DNA of 64,000 nucleotides, taken from Bordetella parapertussis. GTDB taxonomy: Bacteria > Pseudomonadota > Gammaproteobacteria > Burkholderiales > Burkholderiaceae_A. Where the stretch lies: assembly GCA_945862985.1 (NCBI GenBank), contig CAMAZF010000006.1, positions 1-64,000 on the forward strand, in the 5' to 3' direction. The position numbers were made by a program, and so were the translations under genes. Below the pieces are notes generated by a model that worked only from the letters and a program-made list of their open reading frames with translations, had not been told where the DNA came from and searched no databases. Of the stretch, positions 54,905 through 61,247 are shown one piece after another; the first letter of the stretch is position 1, and the number at the start of each line of letters is the position of its first letter.

Positions 54905-56476
54905 ATGAACACAAAGTTTCGAATGGATGATGACTCGGTTGTGGTGATCGTCGGGTCGGGCGCTGGGGGCGGAACTCTAGCCACTCAGTTGGCCCTTAAA
55001 GGAGTGAAGGTCGTCTGTCTGGAGGCGGGTGCGCGGCACGAGATCGAGGACTTCGTCAATGATGAGTGGGCCTCATTTGGGCAACTCGCATGGACCGATA
55101 TGCGCACCACCTCTGGGTCGTGGCGGGTATCGAAGAATTTTTCAAATCTCCCCGCTTGGATTGTGAAATCAGTGGGTGGGTCTACGACCCACTGGGCAGG
55201 TGCTTCCCTGCGGTTTCAGGAGCATGAGTTCAAGACTAAGACCGTCTATGGTGAAGTGAAGGGTGCTTCGCTCCTGGATTGGCCGATCACGCTCAAGGAG
55301 ATGGAGCCTTGGTATGCGCAGGCAGAGGATCGAATGGGGGTCACTCGAACTAATGGCATTCCAGGTTTGCCCGGCAACAATAACTTTAAGGTGATGGAAT
55401 ACGGGGCCAAGAAGATTGGGTATTCCATGGTCCACACTGGAAACATGGCCATCAACAGTCAACCGCGGGACGGTCGTGCGGCTTGCCAGCAGATTGGTTT
55501 CTGCTTTCAGGGCTGTAAGAGTGGTGCCAAGTGGTCGACGCTCTACGCTGAAATCCCCAAAGGGGAAAAGACCGGAAATTTAGAGGTACGGAGCCAATGT
55601 CATGTCTACAAGATCGAGCATGACAACAGCGGCAAGGTTACTGGGGTGGTCTATTACGACAAGGACGGAAAGTCTCAGCGTCAGAAGGCCAGGGTTGTTG
55701 CTGTAGCTGGGAACTCAATCGAGACGCCACGGCTTCTGCTGCTTTCTGCATCCGGCAAATTCTCTAAAGGACTCGCCAACTCGTCAGATCAGGTGGGTAG
55801 GAACTATATGCGTCATATGACCGGGTCCGTCTACGCCAGCTTTGATCGTCCAGTGAAGATGTGGCGGGGAACCACCATGGCAGGAATCATCCAAGATGAG
55901 TCTAGGCACGATCCAAAGCGAGGGTTTGTCGGGGGCTATGAAATGGAAACGCTCTCTTTGGGAGTGCCCTTTATGGCGGCCTTCCTGGATCCTGGTTCCT
56001 GGGGACGAGAGTTCACGACCGGCATGGAGGCATACGAGAACATGGCGGGCATGTGGTTGGTGGGCGAAGACATGCCGCAGGCAACGAATCGTGTCACCTT
56101 GCATGCCAAGGCCAAAGACAAGCATGGATTGCCAGTGGCTAATGTGCATTTCGATGACCACCCTAATGACATCAAGATGCGAGATCATGCCTACGCGCGT
56201 GGACAGGCTGTTTATGAGGCTGCAGGGGCTACGCGTTTCTTTCCAACTACGCCCTATCCGTCCACTCATAACTTGGGCACTTGCCGCATGTCCGCCAAGC
56301 CTGAGGATGGTGTGGTAAATGCGTTTGGGCGCAGTCACGACATCAAGAATCTTTTTATCTCGGATGGAAGCCAGTTCACGACAGGGGCAGCGGAAAATCC
56401 AACGTTGACCATCGTGGCGTTGGCACTGCGTCAGGCTGACCACATCGTGTCTTTGATGAGCAAACGGGAGATCTAG
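54905..56476 (+). CDS. GMC family oxidoreductase, dehydrogenase large subunit
   Basis: This 523-residue FAD enzyme has the N-terminal dinucleotide motif VIVGSGAGGGTLA (15-27). The GMC C-terminal block (GTCRMS near 457, then SHDIKNLFISDGSQF and ENPTLTIVALALR) holds the catalytic His/Asn region. It belongs with gluconate/2-keto-gluconate/sorbitol dehydrogenase large subunits; the sugar or alcohol substrate is not readable. It lacks a signal peptide and should be exported with the preceding Tat subunit, passing electrons to a cytochrome c. It is the last gene before the tRNA-Thr site. Confidence 0.86.
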   Translation: MNTKFRMDDDSVVVIVGSGAGGGTLATQLALKGVKVVCLEAGARHEIEDFVNDEWASFGQLAWTDMRTTSGSWRVSKNFSNLPAWIVKSVGGSTTHWAGASLRFQEHEFKTKTVYGEVKGASLLDWPITLKEMEPWYAQAEDRMGVTRTNGIPGLPGNNNFKVMEYGAKKIGYSMVHTGNMAINSQPRDGRAACQQIGFCFQGCKSGAKWSTLYAEIPKGEKTGNLEVRSQCHVYKIEHDNSGKVTGVVYYDKDGKSQRQKARVVAVAGNSIETPRLLLLSASGKFSKGLANSSDQVGRNYMRHMTGSVYASFDRPVKMWRGTTMAGIIQDESRHDPKRGFVGGYEMETLSLGVPFMAAFLDPGSWGREFTTGMEAYENMAGMWLVGEDMPQATNRVTLHAKAKDKHGLPVANVHFDDHPNDIKMRDHAYARGQAVYEAAGATRFFPTTPYPSTHNLGTCRMSAKPEDGVVNAFGRSHDIKNLFISDGSQFTTGAAENPTLTIVALALRQADHIVSLMSKREI

Positions 56477-56486
56477 CGGGCTTTGG

Positions 56487-56492
56487 TAGAAT
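56487..56492 (+). promoter_or_regulatory. -10 box of the interrupted tRNA-Thr gene
   Basis: TAGAAT lies nine bases before the first tRNA base, the usual distance for a tRNA promoter. No clear -35 is seen. Because the tRNA is cut, this promoter now reads into the integrase gene. Confidence 0.55.
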
Positions 56493-56501
56493 GACGGTGT
56501 T

Positions 56502-56540
56502 GCCGGTGTAGCTCAGACGGTAGAGCAGCGCATTCGTAAT
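56502..56540 (+). pseudogene. 5' half of native tRNA-Thr(CGT), interrupted in the anticodon loop
   Basis: The bases fold as a tRNA up to the anticodon: acceptor GCCGGTG, TA, D-stem GCTC/GAGC, anticodon 5' strand GCGCA, loop TTCGTAA with anticodon CGT (56535-56537), and one further T. After 56540 the sequence becomes AT-rich. The expected TGCG, variable loop, T-arm and CACCGGC acceptor strand are absent. The acceptor strand cannot pair with the complete tRNA-Thr at 58143 (AAGCGGC), so that gene is not its missing half. The 3' half should lie beyond the far end of the element. Confidence 0.88.
56531..56540 (+). repeat. Probable attachment core, left junction
   Basis: CATTCGTAAT is shared between the broken tRNA (here) and the intact element tRNA (58172-58181). 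It spans the anticodon loop. Tyrosine recombinases often cross over in anticodon loops, so this is the likely attL crossover segment; the exact cut is inferred. Confidence 0.55.
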
Positions 56541-56600
56541 TTTGTATTCTCTCTGTTTTTTAGACGAAATTACATATAAATCAATAGTTTATAGTCTATA

Positions 56601-56628
56601 TTGTAGCATGCCAAAAGGTATGCTACAA
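56601..56628. repeat. 12-bp inverted repeat upstream of integrase
   Basis: TTGTAGCATGCC and GGTATGCTACAA form a stem with one G-T wobble and an AAAA loop. It lies in the AT-rich 118-bp leader between the att junction and the integrase ATG, 31 bp before the ATG. It could be an arm-type recombinase site, an operator, or an attenuator of transcription arriving from the tRNA promoter. No T tract follows. Confidence 0.7.
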
Positions 56629-56658
56629 GATTGGCAATTTGAGCTTAAACTTTGAGCT

Positions 56659-58095
56659 ATGCCCGCTGCTCAAAGCTCAAAAAAAGCTGCTGCCAAACCC
56701 AAAAGCCGCAGCGTGGTGCCTATCCCCAGCACCATAGAAAGCATCCGTGGCTACCCTGAAAAGCTGATCATCTTCAAAGTGCCTGCATCACCGTTTTGGT
56801 GGGTGCGGTACTACGACGGCAAACCCATCAAGCGCAGCACGCAGACCGACAACAAGCAAGAGGCGATCCGTTTCGCCAAGGCCTTCTATGAGTCTGTAGT
56901 GGTCAACAACGCACTGGGCCGCAGCAACAACGGAAAAATCAAGAGTTTTATGCTGTGCGCAAACGCCGTGATCAAAGAGGATGAGGAGAAAGCCAAGCGA
57001 GGAGAGCTCAGCGAGCGTTACGCCAAGACACAGCGGACTCTGATCAACAAACACATCAAAGCCTTTTTCAAGGCCTATGAAATCGGGGATGTGAACTACG
57101 CGATATTGGACAAGTTCAAGACCTACCTGTTTGGACTGAATCTCGCTGCGGCATCGGTAAAGATGCACTTCGTGGCAGTCAAGAAGATTTTCAATCACGC
57201 ACAGCGCCACAGCATCATCAAAGTGGCTCCTTTGCTTCCTGACGTCAAACTGGAAGACAACCCGCGGGGCTACTTCAATCTGCAGGAATACAAGCGCCTT
57301 CGCAGGACTACGAGGAAACTAGTTGGCGCAGTGGCAAAGATCAAGCAGCGTAAAGGCGGTGATGACGAAGATGCTGCCAAGGTTCTGCGTAATGTCGTGG
57401 TCACCAGGGAATTCCAGCTGTTGATCCCATTCATGATCTACACGTTCATTAGACCAACGGACCTCAAGCAGATCCAGCACAAGCACATTGAAATCAGACA
57501 GGGTGAGGAAGGTGAGTACCTCTGGATGCCGCTGCCCAAGTCCAAACGGCACGACTCGCCAATCACTTCAATGCCTAGGGCTGCAGTCTTTTATAAGCAG
57601 TTAAAAGCAATGGCCCTGGCTGACAAAGCGAAGAGCACGGGGTTGCCCATTGCCAAAGTGGATATCTCAGATGACTATGTGTTTAGCCCGCAGCACGCTA
57701 ACCGTGACTATGCCTATGCTCAGATCTACAGGCAGTTTGAGCTGGTGTTAGAAACGGCGGATATGAAGCACAGTGGCAAGGGCGATGTGTTCACGCCTTA
57801 TTCGCTGCGCCATACCAGCATCATGTATCGGCTGATCTATGGTGGTGAGATCAACACCACCAAGATCGCTAAGAATGCCCGTACATCGACGGAAATCATC
57901 GAACGGTTCTATGTTGCGCAGTTAGAAAGTTCAGACGTCACACGAGATCTCCACAAGCGTAAACAGCCTCGTATTAGGCGTGAATCTAAAACGTTTATGA
58001 CCCACGAAGCTACGCCAGACCTAAACGAGATCCTCAAGAAAGAGGCTGAGAAGATCCCTGCGTCCATACGCAATAAGTCCGTGAAAATAAGCTAG
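56659..58095 (+). CDS. Divergent tyrosine recombinase (integrase)
   Basis: This is a 478-residue protein with a basic, Ala/Lys-rich N-terminus and SAM-like core-binding region (about 70-200). Catalytic-domain features are Arg in YTFIRPTDL (near 264), Lys in KSKRHDSP, YSLRHTSIM (380-388) and Tyr418 in ERFYVAQ. The first His of the usual HxLRHT box is Tyr, and the LGH box before the Tyr reads KNARTST, so it departs from the RHRHY set. It reads away from the att junction and can be transcribed from the broken tRNA's promoter. It should integrate and excise the element at the tRNA-Thr anticodon loop. Confidence 0.87.
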   Translation: MPAAQSSKKAAAKPKSRSVVPIPSTIESIRGYPEKLIIFKVPASPFWWVRYYDGKPIKRSTQTDNKQEAIRFAKAFYESVVVNNALGRSNNGKIKSFMLCANAVIKEDEEKAKRGELSERYAKTQRTLINKHIKAFFKAYEIGDVNYAILDKFKTYLFGLNLAAASVKMHFVAVKKIFNHAQRHSIIKVAPLLPDVKLEDNPRGYFNLQEYKRLRRTTRKLVGAVAKIKQRKGGDDEDAAKVLRNVVVTREFQLLIPFMIYTFIRPTDLKQIQHKHIEIRQGEEGEYLWMPLPKSKRHDSPITSMPRAAVFYKQLKAMALADKAKSTGLPIAKVDISDDYVFSPQHANRDYAYAQIYRQFELVLETADMKHSGKGDVFTPYSLRHTSIMYRLIYGGEINTTKIAKNARTSTEIIERFYVAQLESSDVTRDLHKRKQPRIRRESKTFMTHEATPDLNEILKKEAEKIPASIRNKSVKIS

Positions 58096-58103
58096 TGCCT
58101 AAT

Positions 58104-58132
58104 GTGACTTATGGCCCGGAAGCCGCTAAAAT
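58104..58132 (+). promoter_or_regulatory. Promoter of the element-borne tRNA-Thr
   Basis: GTGACT (58104-58109), 17-bp spacer, TAAAAT (58127-58132), ten bases before the tRNA. The -10 box matches five of six consensus bases and the -35 four of six. This gives the replacement tRNA independent expression. Confidence 0.65.
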
Positions 58133-58142
58133 GCGAGCCAAC

Positions 58143-58218
58143 GCCGCTTTAGCTCAGTTGGTAGAGCAGTTCATTCGTAATGAAAAGGTCGCCAGTTCGA
58201 ATCCGGCAAGCGGCACCA
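58143..58218 (+). tRNA. Complete tRNA-Thr(CGT) carried by the element
   Basis: It has 76 bases and folds fully: acceptor GCCGCTT/AAGCGGC (7 of 7 pairs), D-stem GCTC/GAGC, anticodon stem GTTCA/TGAAA with the G-A 27:43 mismatch also seen in E. coli tRNA-Thr(CGU). The anticodon is CGT at 58176-58178, the variable loop AGGTC, and the T-arm GCCAG/CCGGC with one A-C mismatch. The discriminator is A and CCA is encoded. Acceptor, anticodon stem and apparently T-stem differ from the native 5' half, so it is a distinct gene rather than a duplication caused by integration. It probably restores ACG decoding lost by the insertion. Confidence 0.92.
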
Positions 58219-58328
58219 GACGGTCATCTCAAGGTATTTTTGCTATACCTGTCGGAGCACAAAGCTCGTCTTTGTTTCCACACTGCCTCAGACCTAAAAA
58301 CCCGTCTTTTGACCCGTTTGAGGGGTTT

Positions 58329-58697
58329 TCAATACTCGCTGGGCAGCATGCAAACCCAGTAAGCGCTGCTCCAACTGGCGAACAAGGTGACCTCGTCCAA
58401 AGGGAAATCCGTGAAGTGCAGGCCCTGGTAGCTCAAGGTCCGGCCATTGCCATCCTCGATGACGATCCTCGCGCCTTCACCGGCTCTTTTCAGCTTCAGC
58501 AACGTGAACGGTTCTTCATTGAAACTGATGTCTACGAGGTGCAGGCCGTAGAGCTCTGCTAACCAGTAGCACTCCGCCTCGTCCATCAGGTACTTGACCC
58601 CATCCGTGACCACGAACGAGGGCAGCACACGGTAGTACTGTGTGGTGCCTGTGAACTGGGTCAGGTTTTCCAGCAGCTGTTCGCTGTTGGCCTTCAT
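58329..58697 (-). CDS. DUF6876-like small protein
   Basis: This 122-residue protein contains LTQFTGTTQYYR, FVVTDGVKYLMDEAECYWLAELY and a C-terminal SAYWVCMLPSEY. I recognise this layout as the DUF6876 family, small proteins common on mobile elements and of unknown function. There is no signal peptide or membrane segment. It overlaps the upstream 52-residue gene by 4 bp and is last in a three-gene minus-strand set. Confidence 0.72.
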   Translation of the reverse strand: MKANSEQLLENLTQFTGTTQYYRVLPSFVVTDGVKYLMDEAECYWLAELYGLHLVDISFNEEPFTLLKLKRAGEGARIVIEDGNGRTLSYQGLHFTDFPLDEVTLFASWSSAYWVCMLPSEY

Positions 58698-58852
58698 AGT
58701 GGCTTTGCAGCGACCTGGGTCAGCTGCTTCTGTGTCTTCTGCAGCCGCAATCTCAGCGCTGCCTCTTTGGCACGCTTCTGAGCAGCTTTGGCCTGTTGTT
58801 GCATAGCGTTGACCCGCTGCTGCCCTGGGTCCACGATCTCTCGCACTCGCAT
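58694..58852 (-). CDS. 52-residue helical basic protein, unknown
   Basis: Starting at MRVREIVDPGQQ, the protein is one long Ala/Gln/Lys/Arg-rich helix with a coiled-coil look (MQQQAKAAQKRAKEAALR). An AGGAG ribosome site lies eight bases upstream of this ATG, which is why I reject the longer frame to 58903. It overlaps the DUF6876-like gene by 4 bp. Function unknown; it is too short to classify. Confidence 0.6.
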   Translation of the reverse strand: MRVREIVDPGQQRVNAMQQQAKAAQKRAKEAALRLRLQKTQKQLTQVAAKPL

Positions 58853-58913
58853 CTCTGAGCTCCTAAAACAGTATTTATGGGTGTGAGAGCCTCGTGGTCC
58901 CACATCCTTCAGA

Positions 58914-59351
58914 TCACTTGAGGAAACCGCTGCGCAGCTGCACTGACACAGCCTCTATCTGCGCATCCAGCTCACCAGCCAGCACAGCAGCGTTCACTGC
59001 CTCTAAGGCCTCAACCAGTGCGTCTGGATTGGCCACCTCGATGGCGCTCTTGCCCTTGGCTAGCTCTAGGAGCTTGGCGCCGTAGCGCACGCTGACGCAG
59101 CACTTGCCGTTTTCCGCCACGAACCACCAGGGCTTGACCCTTTTGGGCACGGTGACAGCCACCCGCTGTCCATCGCCATTTGTCACGGTTTTCTGTCTAG
59201 TGGGTGCGTAGGTCTCGCCCTTGCTGTGTGCTCGCGCCAGCTGGATCTGCTCGTAGACCTTGCTGCTGAGCTTGTTCCTGCGCTGCACCACAGGGGGCTG
59301 ATTGGTGGGTTTTTTAGCTGTGACCAGCTTGAGTGTTGCCAGTGTTGCCAT
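58914..59351 (-). CDS. DUF6641-like protein
   Basis: This 145-residue protein starts MATLATLKLVTAKKPT, then has RRNKLSSKVYEQIQLARAH, VPKRVKPWWFVAENGKC and VRYGAKLLELAKGKSAIEV. This matches my memory of DUF6641, a family found on plasmids and integrative elements of Proteobacteria, function unknown. AAAGGAC precedes the start. A plausible promoter on the minus strand is TTGTCC, 16 bp, AATACT, just upstream of the leader. Confidence 0.72.
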   Translation of the reverse strand: MATLATLKLVTAKKPTNQPPVVQRRNKLSSKVYEQIQLARAHSKGETYAPTRQKTVTNGDGQRVAVTVPKRVKPWWFVAENGKCCVSVRYGAKLLELAKGKSAIEVANPDALVEALEAVNAAVLAGELDAQIEAVSVQLRSGFLK

Positions 59352-59487
59352 CGCCTTGTCCTTTCGTAGTTAAGTAGGCAACACAACAGTATTTTCACCA
59401 TGCGGGATAGGACAACCGGATTTCAGGCCACTGAATAGATCAGATCCAGAAATTTTTGGATTCCTTATCAGTGAGCTAAATAAGTTC

Positions 59488-59874
59488 ATGAATAAACGTG
59501 AACTAGAGCATCAGATCCCCAGGCGGGAAGCAGTGGATGACCGAAAAACCCGAGGCTGGCTGAAATCAGAGGGCTTGGACGCGGACACTTTCACTGACGC
59601 GGCACTGCCCCTGATCCAGGCGCAGCGTATCGCCCATAACTGCCTCAAGCACTATGGCCGTTTTTTAGGCCCTAACGAGGCAGCGGTTCTAAATACATTC
59701 CTAAAGGCACTCACTAATCAGGCACGACGCAGGCGCATCACCCAGGCCCAGATCCACAAGGTCATGAACATAGGCTCGCAGGTCAACAGAAAGGCATTTA
59801 AACAGCTTAGGCAGCTGGAAAAGCAGGCAGAGACACAGGCATCCGAGGCAACGCAGGCATTCGAGGGCAGATAA
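59488..59874 (+). CDS. Hypothetical helical basic protein
   Basis: This is a 128-residue protein without recognised domain. It looks all-helical: LPLIQAQRIAHNCLKHYGRFL, then the basic NQARRRRITQAQIHKVM and a C-terminal Gln/Glu/Ala coiled-coil stretch. The basic helix could bind nucleic acid. No clear ribosome site precedes the ATG; the first 30 residues are charged and less helical. It is transcribed away from the DUF6641-like gene and precedes the 413-bp non-coding region. Confidence 0.6.
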   Translation: MNKRELEHQIPRREAVDDRKTRGWLKSEGLDADTFTDAALPLIQAQRIAHNCLKHYGRFLGPNEAAVLNTFLKALTNQARRRRITQAQIHKVMNIGSQVNRKAFKQLRQLEKQAETQASEATQAFEGR

Positions 59875-60100
59875 GCCACTGCCTCAAACAAAGGGCAAAA
59901 ACGCGGGTTGAGATATGACGGCTAACGACCCCGCACTCGCAGCTGGTTCGACGTGGAGGACCGCTGCCGATGAGTAGACGCCGCAGAGCTGACCACCAGG
60001 CAAACCAATGTCGAAGTGGGTTGGGAGTTTTAATAAGACTGTCTCCCGTAGAGCTCTTCCACGTTCCTTAACGCATACGGAAGCAGGTTGCGTGAGGACT

Positions 60101-60152
60101 AGGACAGCTACAGCAGACACCGCTTTTTTTGAGCGCTGGCTGTAGCCGTCCT
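60101..60152. repeat. 14-bp imperfect inverted repeat with nested stem
   Basis: AGGACAGCTACAGC pairs with GCTGTAGCCGTCCT (13 of 14 positions). The 24-base loop contains CGCT/AGCG flanking a run of seven T. The run of T lies inside the loop, not after the stem, so it is not a standard terminator. Confidence 0.8.
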
Positions 60153-60215
60153 ATGCTCCAAAAGCAGATGTTTATGTTTTATTCTTTTATCTATCGGCGC
60201 TTTGAAAAAGAAAAG

Positions 60216-60257
60216 GCGATGAGCGATAAGCGAAGAGCAGGCGAATGCAGTTCGCCT
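60216..60257. repeat. Three tandem heptamers followed by a palindrome
   Basis: GCGATGA, GCGATAA and GCGAAGA follow each other without gaps (60216-60236). AGGCGAA/TTCGCCT (60239-60257, five-base loop) comes next. It lies 30 bp upstream of the next start codon and could be an operator, iterons or part of an RNA. Confidence 0.6.
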
Positions 60258-60287
60258 TATTAATACTGACAATGAGAGTGAAGAGCT

Positions 60288-60746
60288 ATGACATACGACC
60301 ACGACAGATTCACACAAATTATCGAGCAAGTTTTAACCCAAGCATGGAGAGATCCTGAGGAGTTGGAGGTAGGGGAAAACATCTCCGATTTCGTTGAAAT
60401 AAAAGTGATGTTCAACAAGTACGGGGCAAATGAAGAAACCGGAGAAGACGACGACGAAAACGTAGAGGAATATTGTGTGTTCGTTCACCGCGGATCTGGA
60501 ACCAAGTTTGCCGAGTTTCCAGAGCATCAAAAATCACCCCTTGGGATCATTCACAGGCCCAAGGAGGAAATGTGCCTACGCGCCTGGTTCATAAAGAGCC
60601 AGGACAGGACGCCACAGGAAATTGAGGATGGAGAAAATGAGGGGTATTGGGATATCGAAGATCCCGAAAACAGTGATACCGAGTTAGACCTAGATGATGT
60701 GATGGACGTGCTTGAAGCTTTCGCAAAGAATCATTCGATAACGTGA
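60288..60746 (+). CDS. Hypothetical acidic protein
   Basis: This 152-residue, strongly acidic protein has Glu/Asp-rich stretches (NEETGEDDDENVEEY; DPENSDTELDLDD). A middle part with IHRPKEEMCLRAWFIKSQDR is more ordered. Acidic, DNA-mimic-like composition is seen in anti-restriction and other inhibitor proteins, but no family is recognised, so no function is assigned. A purine-rich GAGAGTGAAGAG tract precedes the ATG. It stands alone on the plus strand, downstream of the heptamer repeats. Confidence 0.6.
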   Translation: MTYDHDRFTQIIEQVLTQAWRDPEELEVGENISDFVEIKVMFNKYGANEETGEDDDENVEEYCVFVHRGSGTKFAEFPEHQKSPLGIIHRPKEEMCLRAWFIKSQDRTPQEIEDGENEGYWDIEDPENSDTELDLDDVMDVLEAFAKNHSIT

Positions 60747-60796
60747 GGTGCTTGTCACGTCAAGGACGATTTCTCCTTGTCCTTGACCTGACAAAT

Positions 60797-61246
60797 CTAA
60801 ATAAATTCAAATCCTTCTTTGCCCTTCTTGATCCATTCTCGGATCCGCCCCCCATCCACCGCGTAGTAGCGTGTGGCTGCAGCAATTGACTCGAAGTCTC
60901 CTGCTGGCGTCCTCACCGCCTTAGGCTTGAAAGCAGCGCCCCCACCCTGCTGCTTTGGAACGGGCTCGGGCGACTTGTCGACTACAGTACCTCCCACAGT
61001 GGGTGCAGGAGGAAAGAACGTGTCGTGCATGATCTTGATGAAGGTCAGCAGATCCTCCTCCGTGATCCTGTTCCGTTCTGCCGCAGCACGGATACGCGGC
61101 AGCAGCTCCCGCTGAGGCATATGGAATCCTGCACCCCCACCCGGCGCCGTCTGTCTCATTAGCCTAGCCTGCTCTAAGTCACTGAGCTGTGAAAATTCAT
61201 CCCAGCTCATGGTCGTGCCATCCCTCAGTATGATCTGGTCATTCAT
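60797..61246 (-). CDS. NUMOD-like C-terminal domain protein, unknown
   Basis: This 149-residue protein starts at MNDQIIL, 1 bp after the AAA+ gene stops, with GGGAGG upstream. The N-terminal half is helical (about 15-78). A Pro/Gly linker follows, then residues 111-149 (VRTPAGDFESIAAATRYY, IREWIKKGKEGFEFI). These resemble the NUMOD/IENR-type DNA-binding repeats of phage proteins and homing endonucleases. No nuclease motif is present. The tight coupling suggests it works with the ATPase, perhaps directing it to DNA. Confidence 0.62.
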   Translation of the reverse strand: MNDQIILRDGTTMSWDEFSQLSDLEQARLMRQTAPGGGAGFHMPQRELLPRIRAAAERNRITEEDLLTFIKIMHDTFFPPAPTVGGTVVDKSPEPVPKQQGGGAAFKPKAVRTPAGDFESIAAATRYYAVDGGRIREWIKKGKEGFEFI

Positions 61247-61247
61247 G

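Larger units (their letters stand above)
59875..60287 (+). ncRNA. Non-coding region with multiple RNA-like hairpins
   Basis: No convincing coding frame exists in these 413 bp. Several inverted repeats on the plus strand suggest a folded RNA: GGGAG/CTCCC around 60024-60049, CTTCC-A-CGTT/AACG-GGAAG around 60056-60084, and the long 60101-60152 hairpin. An AT-rich stretch, three heptamer repeats and a 7-bp palindrome follow before the next gene. It may be a structured RNA, a replication origin or a control region. It is not a tRNA, tmRNA or RNase P RNA by the motifs I could check. Confidence 0.35.

Noticed and set aside
56502-58218. Group I or group II intron in tRNA-Thr
   Set aside because: Introns in bacterial tRNA anticodon loops exist, but here the inserted DNA holds a tyrosine recombinase and a second full tRNA. 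The 3' exon is not found after it, and no intron core elements were seen.
56502-58218. Simple 1.6-kb insertion inside a single tRNA whose 3' half is the one at 58174-58218
   Set aside because: The 3' strand AAGCGGC pairs with GCCGCTT at 58143 and not with GCCGGTG at 56502, so the two halves belong to different tRNAs.
58095-58562. 155-residue plus-strand frame after the integrase
   Set aside because: It reads through the complete tRNA-Thr gene and then antisense to the DUF6876-like gene.
60216-60257. CRISPR-like array
   Set aside because: The repeats are only seven bases long, have no spacers, and no cas gene is present.
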